DNA of 64,000 nt from Megaustenia siamemsis. Its lineage: Eukaryota; Mollusca; Gastropoda; Stylommatophora; Ariophantidae. The notes under the pieces were generated by a model, which was not told the origin of the DNA, ran no database searches, and saw only the letters and a list, made by a program, of their open reading frames with translations. The translations under genes were made by a program, and so were the position numbers. The stretch's first letter is position 1. The number at the start of each line of letters is the position of its first letter. Positions 30,946 to 41,154 of the stretch are shown piece by piece. The stretch lies in contig JAVIAB010000024.1 in assembly GCA_032433765.1 (NCBI GenBank), forward strand, positions 17,905,316-17,969,315, read 5' to 3'.

Positions 30946-31606
30946 TTTTTTTTTACTTTTTTTTTATGTATTCTATGACGGGAATTACTCCAAGCCTTTA
31001 TTCATGAGTTCTTCATTTTCGGGTCGTATTTCTCTAGCTGTTTCCTGTCATGATTCTAACACGTTTCATTTCTTCAGTTATACATTTTGTTTTATTGTTC
31101 TTTAGTTTAGCGTCCAGATCAGGCATCGGTAGCACAACGTAGAATGGATATTGTGTTGTAGAGTGCTATGCCTCACTAACATTTCATGAAGTCTATTAAA
31201 TGTGAAACTATTTTTATGAAAGCACTAAAAATGTCAAGAACCTTGTTAATGCTTGGTAGAGGCATATACCTTCTTTATTTTTCTTTCTTTCTTTTTTTTT
31301 TTGTTGTTGTCGCATACACCTTGTGTGACCTTCTTTCGTGGAAACTTCGGTTATTTGAAACTGTTGAACGTGGTAAACAAACAAAATGTGACACTTTTAC
31401 TGAAAAAAAAAGATTTTTACCAAAAAAAAAAACAAACAAAAAAAAAAAAAAAACAATACGACGTTGCGGCCTCACACAAGCCCTTCTTCATAAACATGAA
31501 TACGACATACAAACAAATAGTAAGCGGAGTTTGCACACTTGATGATTATGATGAATATATAGGGTTTTTTAAAAGGAAAAATAGTGGTGTACATGTGATG
31601 TAGCTT
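30946..31606. other. No gene; T- and A-rich sequence
   Basis: Contains T-runs (30940-30965, 31285-31305) and A-runs (31405-31455). Two overlapping ~117-codon frames pass through homopolymers and have no family match. Confidence 0.45.
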
Positions 31607-32000
31607 GAGGTAAGATGTCTACCTCCATAAAAGAAGATCGAGTTCCATTCGAGGTAAGATGTCTACCTCCATAAAAGAAGATCGAGTTCCATTCGAGGTA
31701 AGATGTCTACCTCCATAAAAGAAGATCGAGTTCCATTCGAGGTAAGATGTCTACCTCCATAAAAGAAGATCGAGTTCCATTCGAGGTAAGATGTCTACCT
31801 CCATAAAAGAAGATCGAGTTCCATTCGCAGCACAGACGGTGGGAATTTTCATTTCCAATTCGTGGTTTCTTTGTGGTTTTACCTTCCGGCCTTTTGGTAG
31901 TGAGGCCTGATGCCTAGACCTTTCGGATAACGGCAAGAAACAGGTCCCGTGTACATACTGCGCACGTGAAAGAGTCATTGGCAGTTAGAAATTTAAAAAA
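31590..32000 (+). mobile_element. SINE-2 copy with an amplified head
   Basis: The body at 31829-32000 (GTGGGAATTTTCATTTCC, AATTCGTGGTTTCTTTGTGG, GGATAACGGCAAGAAAC) matches 7985-8110 and 8393-8430. The upstream head is expanded to five 44-bp units. Ends are approximate. Confidence 0.7.
31607..31826 (+). repeat. 44-bp minisatellite, five near-identical units
   Basis: Five copies with no visible differences of a 44-bp unit (GAGGTAAGATGTCTACCTCC, then ATAAAAGAAGATCGAGTTCC, ATTC). The last copy runs directly into the SINE-2 body, so the unit is part of that SINE's tRNA-like head. Such identity implies recent amplification or homogenisation. Confidence 0.96.
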
Positions 32001-32228
32001 GAGAAGGCCATAAATGATGGCTGGTAAGGTAACATCGATCAACCCAAAAACTCTTGACGATAAAAAAAAATGAAAGTACCTCCGAAATTGGAGAAAATCT
32101 GTCTGCATGGCAAACTACATCACATAAAGTTACCATTATAGTAAAAACAAAGACTACTGAGTTTAAAGAGGCTTTGGGTAGTCACTCTCTGAACAAGTGA
32201 AGCCGAGTCACAAAGAAGAGAAATGTAG

Positions 32229-32315
32229 CTTTTTTTTTTTCTTTCTTCTTCTTTCTTTTTCTTCTTTCTTTTCTTTTCTTTTTCCTTTTTCTTTTCTTTC
32301 TTTCTTTCTTTCTTC
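32229..32315. repeat. CT-rich microsatellite
   Basis: Irregular TTTC and TTC units. AAAGAAGAGAAATG(A/T)AGCT flanks the tract on both sides (about 32213-32230 and 32318-32335), suggesting a slippage or insertion event inside that sequence. Confidence 0.9.
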
Positions 32316-32748
32316 CCAAAGAAGAGAAATGAAGCTATAGTTAAATAGCCCTGACGAAGACTACCTACTTGAGAGCAATAGTGTGCCCTTAGCTAAGAAG
32401 CAGGGGCGGATCTCAAATTATTGAGGTTCAAGGGGTAAATTTTTGATGTTGAAACATGGAAGGATGTAATCGCGACAATCACCAACAAAAACAGCGTATA
32501 CACATTATCTAAATTTTTTTTTTTTCAAGAAACAAAACGTATTTCACGCATATTACCTTTTATAATATCATGATATCTCGGTTATTTATTGTCCATGTTT
32601 GTTATTTTATGGAAACTTCGATTAGTCCACGTAATTGTGCCCTTTTTTCATGAAAATCCCCATAGTTTAGATTGTTTTAGTTAATCGATAGGTTCATTAC
32701 AAAGCAGAAATCGTGATTAGATGACATATAAAGTTTCGTTTTACAGCA
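32316..32748. other. No gene recognised
   Basis: AT-rich non-repetitive sequence with no supported feature. Confidence 0.4.
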
Positions 32749-33705
32749 TGAGGCACGCCCGCCAAACACACAACGGGGAGGCAAGCCCGCCACACACACA
32801 ACGGGGAGGCACGCCCGCCACACACACAACGGGGAGGCACGCCCGCCACACACGCACAACGGGGAGGCACGCCCGCCACACACGCACAACGGGGAGGCAC
32901 GCCCGCCACACACACAACGGAGAGGCACGCCCGCCACGCACACAACGGGGAGGCACGCCCGCCACACACACAACAGGGAGGCACGCCCGCCACACACACA
33001 ACGGGGAGGCACGCCCGCCATACACACAGCGGGGTGGCACGACCCTCACACACACACAACGGGGAGGCACGCCCGCCACACACACACAACGGGGTGGCAC
33101 GCCCGCCACACACACACAACGGGGTGGCACGCCCGCCACACACACACAACGGGGAGGCACAACTGCCACACACAAGAGACAGCACGCCCTCCACACACAA
33201 GGGACAGCACGCCCTCCACACACAAGAGACAGCGCGCCCGCCACACAAAAGCGATAGCGTGCCCGCCACACAAAAGCGATGGCGCGCCCGCCACACGAAA
33301 GCGATAGCGCGCCCACCACACAAAAGCGATAGCGCGCCAGCCACACAAAAGCGATAGCGCGCCCGCCACACAAAAGCGATAGCGCGCCCGCCACACAAAA
33401 GCGACAGCACGCCCACCACACACAAGCGATAGCACGCCCGCCACACACAAACGATAGCACGCCCGCCACACACAAGCGATAGCGCGCCCACCACACACAA
33501 TCAATAGCGCGCCCTCCACACACAATCGATAGCAAGCCCGCCACACATAAACGATAGCGCGCCCACCACTCACAAGCGATAGCACGCCCGCCACACACAA
33601 GGGAAAGCGCACCTGCCATGCACAAGCGGAAGCGCGCCCCTCCCCCCCCCACACACACACACACAAGCGATAGCGCGCCCGCCACACACAAGCGATACGC
33701 GCTCG
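32749..33705. repeat. 28-bp GC-rich minisatellite in three blocks
   Basis: Block 1 (to ~33165) has the unit ACGCCCGCCACACACACAAC GGGGAGGC. Block 2 (33166-33245) has GACAGCACGCCCTCCACAC. Block 3 (to 33705) has GCGATAGCGCGCCCGCCACA CAAAA and related 27-bp units. Frames of up to 322 codons are open on both strands but only reflect the repeat (CVAGVPPRC and THNGEARPP motifs). Confidence 0.97.
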
Positions 33706-33871
33706 CCACACATACACGCGGAAGAACTGAATTTAGCTACAGCTCAGATGCACGAACTCCGCAGTACCTCCCAAAACCATTAATCGACGACAAGCGTGGC
33801 AGATGAAGGTGGCTAAACTCTTGTCTCCTCTTGCCGTCGTCAGTACCCCGTAGCCACACAGGCGAAGGTTT

Positions 33872-34325
33872 CTATAATCATCATCATCATTAGTATCATC
33901 TCCGCAACGAAGGTTGGCTACCAAGGAGCGCCTTTCTGCTCTGTCTCTTGCTCTATTGGTGCAGGTTGTCATAGGCTGACTTGTCCATCTTTTGATGTTA
34001 CTCGTCCATGTTAGTCTTGGTCTGCCGCTGCCTCTTTTACCTTGTATTTTCCCCTCCAGGATTACTTTTAGCAGGCTGTTGTGTCTTTTAACATGGCTCA
34101 AAAATCGCATTTGTCTTGTTTGAATTGTATTTAGTAGTTCTCTTTTCATTTTTAGTTGTTTTAAGACATCATCGTTTGTTTTCTTTTCCTTCCATCCAAT
34201 TCTACCTATTCTTCTATATATCCACATTTCAAAGGCTTCAATTTTCTGTTTTGTTTTCTTGTCTAATGTCCATTTTCTGCACCATATAGGAATGTTGAGA
34301 AGACATAACATTTTGCTATAATATC
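33872..34325 (-). pseudogene. LINE-2 C-terminal tail
   Basis: Nearly intact minus-strand frame: TLDKKTKQKIEAFEMWIYRR, KRELLNTIQTRQMRFLSHVK, VILEGKIQGKRGSGRPRL, AERRSLVANLRCGDD, ending in TCATCATCATCAT (plus strand) at 33872-33900. This is the clearest LINE-2 tail in the window. The 5' end is truncated at about 34325. Confidence 0.9.
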
Positions 34326-34504
34326 AAATTATTTAGTCTTTCCCGAGGGATGAAAGCAATCAAAATTATGATACTTCAGCTGGTAGATAAGACAAGATTA
34401 ATCAAGCTTGGTTTTTACCTCTGTCTTACCCACAAAGATACAAGATTCCCACGTTAGTTACCTTAGTGCATTCTCATCAGCTATACTGCGGTTCTGTGTG
34501 GATT

Positions 34505-35402
34505 ATATGTCTGTATCCAACATTTCTCATCATATGTCTGTACCCAACATTTCCTATCCTATGTCTGTACCCAACATTTCCCATCATATGTCTTTACCCA
34601 ACATTTCCTATCCTATGTCTGTACCCAACATTTCCCATCATATGTCTGTACCCAACATTTCCTATCCTATGTCTGTACTCAACATTTCCTATCCTATGTC
34701 TGTACCCAACATTTCCCATCATATGTCTGTACCCAACATTTCCCATCATATGTCTGCACCCAACATTTCCTATCCTATGTCTGTACCCAACATTTCCCAT
34801 CATATGTCTGTACCCAACATTTCCTATCCTATGTCTGTACCCAACATTTCCCATTATATGTCTGTACCCCACATTTCTTATCCTATGTCTGTACCCAACA
34901 TTTCCTATCCTATGTCTGTACCCAACATTTCCTATCCTATGTCTGTACCCAACATTTCCTATCTTATGTCTGCACCCAACATTTCATATCCTATGTCTGC
35001 ACCCAACATTTCCTATCCTATGTCTGCACCCAACATTTCCCATCATATGTCTGCACCCAACATTTCCTATCCTATGTCTGCACCCAACATTTCCTATCCT
35101 ATGTCTGCACCCAACATTTCTTATCCTATGTCTGCACCCAACATTTCTTATCCTATGTCTGCACCCAACATTTCTTATCCTATGTCTGCACCCAACATTT
35201 CCTATCCTATGTCTGCACCCAACATTTCCTATCCTATGTCTGCACCCAACATTTCTTATCCTATGTCTGCACCCAACATTTCTTATCCTATGTCTGCACC
35301 CAACATTTCTTATCGTCTGCACCCAACATTTCCTATCCTATGTCTGCACCCAACATTTCTTATCCTATGTCTGCACCCAACATTTCTTATCCTATGTCTG
35401 CA
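34505..35402. repeat. 27-bp minisatellite
   Basis: About 33 copies of CCCAACATTTCCTATCCTAT GTCTGTA. In the left half CCTATCCTATG and CCCATCATATG units interleave. From ~34970 the unit switches to GTCTGCA. It generates a 411-codon frame (SVPNISYPM repeats) and frames on the other strand, all attributable to the 27-bp period. Confidence 0.97.
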
Positions 35403-35799
35403 ATGTCTTCATTGTACTGTAATGGAAGAAAAGTGTGGGCAAACGGAATATGAATTAAAAGGGTCGAAAATAAGAAATAGTCCGTCAGAAAAAAAAGAAC
35501 TAAGTTTTGTACAATGGATCGCCCCCAGAATTCCCATTTATTGTCCCCTTCTAATTCCACATCTGAGCTGTTGCTCCATTGTTCATCTATTCAAGCATTC
35601 TAGTCCAGTCCGGGCTATAGTATCCACGCATCTCTGGCATTGAATATCCCCTTTGTCTGTTTCGTTGACTGAGTGACCGTTGCTAGGTGACGTCAAGGGC
35701 GTACAATGAAGTGACTGAGTAGAGGGTGGTCAAATCTCAGGGAGATAAAACTCTACATCCGCCCATGGACACGATAGACTCATGCATTTAAATGATCAT
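35403..35799. other. No gene recognised
   Basis: Non-repetitive sequence after the array. The long plus-strand frame continues through it to 35643 but shows no family resemblance. Confidence 0.4.
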
Positions 35800-36715
35800 C
35801 ATCATCATCATGTGCCATACCGGTTGGCGTAGGTGATCATGTCCCTCCACAATCTTCTATCTACAGTGCATCGTATTAGTTCTGTTGTTGACTGTTTTCC
35901 ATGCCATGACACCAAGCTATCCAGTATTTTCTCTCTTTGTCGCCCGCGATCTCTCTTTCCTTTTATTTTGCCAGTTGTAACCGAGTATTCCAACTTTCCT
36001 CTTCTCATGATGTGTCCAAAAAATGTTGATTGCTTCTTTCTGACGTTTTTTAGAAGCTCCCTTTTGTGTTGGCCTCTTTGAGAACTTCCTCATTGGTCTT
36101 TTTAGCTGTCCAGTGAACTTTCAACATTCTTCTGAGAAATCCCATCTCTGTGGCCTCTAATCGTCTTTTCATTTGTTTGTCTACTGTCCATGATTTGCTT
36201 CCATAGGTCAGAATTGGTTCTATATAGCACCGATGAACTCTCTTTCTCATTTTTATTGACATAGATTTGTTGCATAAGATATTTTTCATTTTCTGAAATG
36301 CTATTTTGGCCTGAGCTATTCTGCTTTTTATTTCTGTGGTGCATCTCCCATCCGATGTTATTATTGTGCCCAAGTATTTGAAACGTTGCACTTGTTTCAG
36401 ATTTGTCTCGTTTATTTTTATGCTGCATGATGGTGATGATTGTTTCTTCGATATAACCATTACTTCTGTTTTCTTACTATTCAGACTGAGACCTTTCTTG
36501 TTGCTTTCTGTTACTATTATGTCTATCATTTCTTGTAGTTCATTCTCTGTCTCTGCTATTAAGACTGTGTCATCCGCATATCGCAAATTATTTATGTTGT
36601 GACGGTTGACTTCAATTCCTTTTTTGTCTACTATTGATCTCATATTATATTCGCTGTAAAGTGAAATCAAATCCGGTGACAGAACACAGCCTTGTCTATC
36701 ATTTAAATGATAGAG
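35800..36715 (-). pseudogene. LINE-1, reverse transcriptase to C-terminus
   Basis: A long minus-strand frame reads RQGCVLSPDLISLYSEYNMR, INNLRYADDTVLIAETENEL (catalytic YADD at ~36570), KKGLSLNSKKTEVMVISKK, KYLGTIITSDGRCTTEIKSR, EPILTYGSKSWT and LRRMLKVHWTAKKTNEEVL. After one frameshift at ~36055 it reads FGHIMRRGKLEYSVTTGKIK and LWRDMITYANRYGT. It ends in CATCATCATCATCATG on the plus strand. This is the cleanest LINE-1 copy here, though it is truncated upstream of the QG motif. Confidence 0.92.
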
Positions 36716-36974
36716 GAGCAAAAAGGATTAATTCTAAAAATAGAACAAATATCCGCATAGCCAAGCTGACTTGAACTTTAATATCGTGTGGCAAATTAAC
36801 CTGCCAGTTAAGCACAACTGATGAGGAATCAAAGAGGTTTATCAGGAAAAGATACATGATCAAATGGAATACAAAACATCAGAGCTACCAGGAAAATGAT
36901 GGCTACTACGACCTCAAAAGAAAAGAACAAGTAACAATTTTTCCACTCCGATGACGACCACAACAGATTGAAGT

Positions 36975-37215
36975 CATCATCATCATCATGTACCCTGCCG
37001 GTTGGCGTAGGCGATCATGTCCCTCCACAATCTTCTATCTACAGTACATCGAATCAGTTCTGTTGTTGACTGTTTTCCATGCCATGACACCAAGCTATCC
37101 AGTATTTTCTCCCTTTGTCGTCCGCGATCTATCTTTCCTTTTATTTTGCCAGTTGTAACCAAGTATTCCAACTTTCCTCTTCTCATGATGTGCCCGAAAA
37201 ATGTTGATTGCTTGA
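36975..37215 (-). pseudogene. LINE-1 C-terminal tail
   Basis: Reads STFFGHIMRRGKLEYLVTTG, DSLVSWHGKQSTTELIRCTV and LWRDMIAYANRQGT. It is almost identical to the end of the 35800 copy, so it is a recent relative or a local duplicate. Truncated at 37215. Confidence 0.88.
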
Positions 37216-37256
37216 TTGAAGTACCACATTTTAAACACTTCCGGTAAATATGGCTG

Positions 37257-37335
37257 TTAGGCGGCAGGAACCGTTGAGGTTGTGTCAGAAAAAGTGTGCC
37301 TTGTTGCAGTTTCCTCATATTCCAAGTTCTTTAAC
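37257..37335 (+). mobile_element. Element B fragment
   Basis: About 75 bp (AGGCGGCAGGAACCGTTGAG, then GTTGCAGTTTCCTCATATTC) match Element B at 52298-52375. Confidence 0.7.
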
Positions 37336-37429
37336 GTGCGTAGAGTGCATATGAAGCCTCTTGTTTATTGCCGATATCCGAGAGGGTCAAACATCGAATC
37401 TCACTACCCAAGAGATCTTATGAGGATTG

Positions 37430-37705
37430 TTTTCAGTCTAAACTATTGGAATCTTTATTATTGTCATCGTTGTTTTTAGCTTAAACTACTGGAATCTGTA
37501 TTATTATTATCGTTGTTTTCAGCCTAAACTACTAGAATCTGTATTATTATTATCGTTGTTTTCAGCCTAAACTACTGGAATCTGTATTATTATTATCGTT
37601 GTTTTCAGCCTAAACTACTGGAATCTTTATTATTATTATCGTTGTTTTCAGCCTAAACTACTGGAATGTTTATTATTATTATCGTTGTTTTCAGCCTAAA
37701 CTCCA
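37430..37705. repeat. 43-bp minisatellite
   Basis: About six copies of CTAAACTACTGGAATCTGTA TTATTATTATCGTTGTTTTC AGC. Each unit contains TTGTTTTCAG, which by itself resembles a splice acceptor. Confidence 0.94.
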
Positions 37706-37851
37706 CGAAACTATTATTAGTGTTGCTGCAGTCTTGTGTTGTCAAACAACATAGCAGATATTACAGCCCGTAGGTGAATGGTCAAAGTTAATAACAGAAA
37801 ACTCAGAACAACTTTGTCTATAAATAAATTTCTGGGCATATAAAAAATGTT

Positions 37852-38160
37852 ATGTGTTCTCTTGGGAGCCACGATAACTCAGTGGTTAGTGAACTGGACT
37901 ACAAAGGACAAGAGGTAGGGTTCGATCCCAACCGAAGGCTCCGGTTCACCCAGCCTTAAATGGGTGCCTGATTTTTTTTCTGGGAAAGTAAAGCGGCACG
38001 GGCGTAATACCGACCACATTAAACACCCCCCCCCCCGCCCAAAAAAAAAAAAAAAAATTATGTGCCGAAGGTCTGTAAAATTTATGGTCATTAACACCAT
38101 ATTCCCTATACGCCACTTGGCGAGACGGGGGTACTTTAGCTTTTTTAATGTGTTCTCTTG
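37852..38160 (+). mobile_element. SINE-1 with 13-bp TSD and an internal C/A run
   Basis: Body 37865-38147 is flanked by ATGTGTTCTCTTG at 37852-37864 and 38148-38160. The B box (GGTTCGATCC) is intact; the A box is TAACTCAGTGG. The usual ACATTACCCCAAAAATC segment is replaced by a C-run followed by ~17 A (38027-38057), a homopolymer expansion. Confidence 0.95.
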
Positions 38161-38267
38161 TCTTTAAGTACTTAAGAGTCTATGGTCCATTCAGTCTTGG
38201 AGTAATACGATTGGCTAGTTTCTAGGCTTAGTTATCGGTCGCTGTGGCCTCACATCACGTGACAAGA

Positions 38268-38645
<378 letters not shown>

Positions 38646-38649
38646 TCTA

Positions 38650-38760
38650 TCAATCTACGATCAAGACTCAATCAGAGTAGGATTCCAGATTCTCACATGA
38701 AGACAGCTGTCTGTTTAAGTGAATTGATCGACCCACAGACCAAAGTAGCCCAATGATGTA
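38650..38760 (-). mobile_element. LINE-9 3' end
   Basis: GATCAAGACTCAATCAGAGT, GGATTCCAGATTCTCACATG and AAGACAGCTGTCTGTTTAAG match the ends at 14975-15040 and 18560-18610. Its 3' terminus faces the compound microsatellite. Confidence 0.7.
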
Positions 38761-38827
38761 GCATGTTGGCGAGTGTGAAGTATTTTTTCTTTAAAATATT
38801 TGCATCTGAGAAGTACTAACTATCCAC

Positions 38828-38945
38828 CGCATCACTGTTCATTGAGTGCCGTCTCCACAACGAGGCTCGGCTACCATGGAGTGCCATGATCTCTATCTCT
38901 TGCCTTGATAGAACATGTTGTCTGTCATACGCCCACCTGGCCATG
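38828..38945 (-). pseudogene. LINE-2 3' end
   Basis: GAGTGCCGTCTCCACAACGA, GGCTACCATGGAGTGCCATG and a GTTGTCTGTCATA segment match the LINE-2 end (residues MVANLRCGDGT). Only the last ~100 bp are left. Confidence 0.75.
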
Positions 38946-39003
38946 AATAAATAAATGAAAATATAATATAAAAAAAAGGACAAAATGGTATGATAACAGC
39001 TGT

Positions 39004-39199
39004 ACGTAGGTGAAAAACAAAACAAAAGTAGGGCGACGTTTCGGCCAGGCCTTCAGCTGAAATAATAAACAACAACAAAAGAAAATATAAGGATATACAC
39101 ATAAATCTAACTACATGGTGATAATATGCTAGACTATCTAAGCTGAAGGCCTGCTTGGCCGAAACAACGGCGTACTTTTGTTTTGTTTCTCACCTACGT
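39004..39199. repeat. Inverted repeat (foldback element or paired ends)
   Basis: The left arm 39004-39057 (ACGTAGGTGAAAAACAAAAC to GGCCTTCAGCT) is complementary to the right arm 39141-39199 (AGCTGAAGGCC to CACCTACGT) over ~55 bp with few mismatches. The loop is ~83 bp and AT-rich. The arms contain the CGACGTTTCGGCCAGGCC motif seen near many invertebrate retroelement ends. Confidence 0.85.
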
Positions 39200-39211
39200 A
39201 AAGTTGTTACC

Positions 39212-39490
39212 ATACTCATCAACATCAAGTACCGGGCCTGCTGGCGTAGGTGATCATGTCTCTCCACAATTTTAGATTTCGATAGTTATTTATAATTTCT
39301 GTTGTTGACCTTCTGCCAAGCCATTCTCTTAAGCTGTCTGGTATTTTTTCTCTTTGCTTCACTCTATCTCTTCGTCCCTCAAATTTCCCAGTTGTTACAA
39401 TATATTCCAGTTGTTCTCTTTTCATTACATAACCAAAAAAATGATGATTGTTTCTTCATAATATTGGAAATTAGCTCTCTTTTTGTTTTT
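39212..39490 (-). pseudogene. LINE-1 C-terminal tail
   Basis: Reads LEYIVTTGKFEGRRDRVKQR, IPDSLREWLGRRSTTEI and LWRDMITYASRPGT on the minus strand, then fades at about 39490. Confidence 0.85.
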
Positions 39491-39574
39491 GTTACCATAC
39501 TACTTTATATATTTTTTTTACATTTTCATGCTTATCATCAGCTTTAAAGCAGTTACGCATTTCTATAGATCTTG

Positions 39575-40195
39575 ATGCCTTTATCCTTCAACTATCCATC
39601 ATTTGATGATAACAACTAACTTTAGTCTTGGTCTGCCTCGTATACCTTATACCTTCCCCTCCACGTTATCGTTCAGCAGGGTATTATGTCTCTTCACACA
39701 CAAAAAAAAGTAAAGTATCCCCATCACGCCAAGTGGCGTATCCCTATAATATGGTGTTAGTGACCATAAATTTTACAGACCTTCGGCACATGATTTTTGG
39801 GGTAATGTGGTCGGTATTACGCCCGTGCCGCTTTACTTTCCAAGTAAAAAATCCGGTACCCATTAAAGGCTGGGTGAACCGGAGCCGTCGGTTGGGATCG
39901 AATCCTACCTCTTGTCCTTTATAGTCCAGTTCACTTCCCACTGAGCTATCGTGGCTCCCTGTCTCTTCACATATCCTATAAATTTGATTTACCTAGTGCG
40001 AAATGACTAAGTAGTTTTTGTTCATTTTCTGCTCATTCAAAACTCAACTGTTTGTTTTTTTTTCTTTTTCACTCAATTTTTTTCTATAAATCCACATTTT
40101 AAAGGCTCCGATTTTCTTGTTTTCTTATGGCCATGTTTCTGTACCATGCAGGAATGTGTAGCAAATATAACATTTTACTATACCTAGTCATCACT
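39575..40195 (-). pseudogene. LINE-2 fragment split by SINE-1
   Basis: Two parts (39575-39686 and 39972-40195) are colinear with 34010-34310. Shared landmarks include TTAGTCTTGGTCTGCCTCG, TTAAAGGCTCCGATTTTC and GGAATGTGTAGCAAATATAAC. Heavily mutated, with no open frame. Confidence 0.75.
39687..39971 (-). mobile_element. SINE-1 with 12-bp TSD in LINE-2
   Basis: Body 39699-39959 is flanked by TGTCTCTTCACA at 39687-39698 and 39960-39971. The minus strand has A box TAGCTCAGTGG, then GGTAGGATTCGATCCC and CCACTTGGCGTGATGGGGATA, and ends in TACTTTACTTTTTTTT. Confidence 0.95.
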
Positions 40196-40204
40196 TTTAA
40201 TATT

Positions 40205-40480
40205 CTCCTTTGGGGGACTGGTTAATTTCGAGGCAAGACGCCGGCCTCGAGACAGATAGGTTATGGGTTCAAATCCCGGCTGCACCATTTGGGATTTTTA
40301 TTTATAATTTCTCTCTGCAGCAACCACATCTGGCCGCAGCAGCGAGGCCCGGCTTGAAACGTCAATTACTCACGGACACGAAAAGATATAGAGTACCTCC
40401 GGACACAGAGTTATCTGCATGTGCGGCGATGGACACCTGTGCACACGGCCGTCAGGGAAAACGGTTTCTGGTCTCTAGTG
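40205..40480 (+). mobile_element. SINE-3 (tRNA-derived)
   Basis: The head GGGGACTGGTTAATTTCGAG and AAGACGCCGGCCTCGAGACA leads to a B-box match GGGTTCAAATCCC (40266-40278). The body GAGGCCCGGCTTGAAACGTC, then CACACGGCCGTCAGGG and CTCTAGTGACTTCGCC aligns with the copy at 54122-54500. Confidence 0.82.
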
Positions 40481-41154
40481 ACTTCGCCTATATTTATCTA
40501 TATATATATATATATTCTCCTCTAATTCTGCAAATCAAGTATATTCTTACAAAACAGAAGCAAATAGAAGCATGCCCAACATGGAACGAAAATAGGATTT
40601 TTAAAAATGGTGTAAGAGAAGATAAATCTAGCAGTTGCAGCTGCATAAACCGCACATGCAAAGCAGGTATTTCAACAAGGTCAAGGTTTTCAAACATACA
40701 TTTTGCTTGAGTATTTCAGATTTTCTTGTATACATCGCATGCTTATTAAAATTAAAAGAGTCAAATTTATGTTGAAGGAAAGTATATTGGTTGCTATTTG
40801 GATTTTCTACTTTTAATTTTGGTTAGACAGCATGACGTATGGGCGCGGGAGAGGGAAATAGCTGGTGGAGAGATTTACATGCTGGCAAGCGGTTGAGAGG
40901 CGTTAGGTAGGTCAGGTCACGACCCCGAGCGTTGCGCTGTTGTGTGTGTGTGTGTTGTGTGAGTTGGCCGCGTATAGTAGCTCTCTTATAGTTACATGTA
41001 AGCACGGAATTTTCTCAATTGTGTGGAGCTTTCGTTGTACGGTACGTTTTCTCTTGCAGGAACAGTAAGGTGAGAGCCAAGTTTTTAGTTCTTTTGACGC
41101 AAATTCATGTAAATGTGTGACTTTTCTATTGTGACTGTTTTTTTTAGCTTAATT
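40481..41154. other. No gene; GC-rich patch with a splice-like motif
   Basis: 40481-40800 is AT-rich. 40830-41080 is GC-rich with a (GT)n tract. It contains TTTTCTCTTGCAG (41049-41061) followed ten bases later by AAGGTGAGAG. That could be an acceptor and donor around a tiny exon or an untranslated exon, but there is no coding evidence. Confidence 0.3.

Noticed and set aside
32677..33717. Cys-rich frames up to 322 codons resembling secreted Cys-repeat proteins
   Set aside because: Created by the 27/28-bp GC-rich array and open in several frames on both strands. No start, signal peptide or flanking exon evidence.
34408..35643. 411-codon frame with a nine-residue repeat
   Set aside because: The 27-bp array gives a nine-residue period, and a second frame and the opposite strand are also open.
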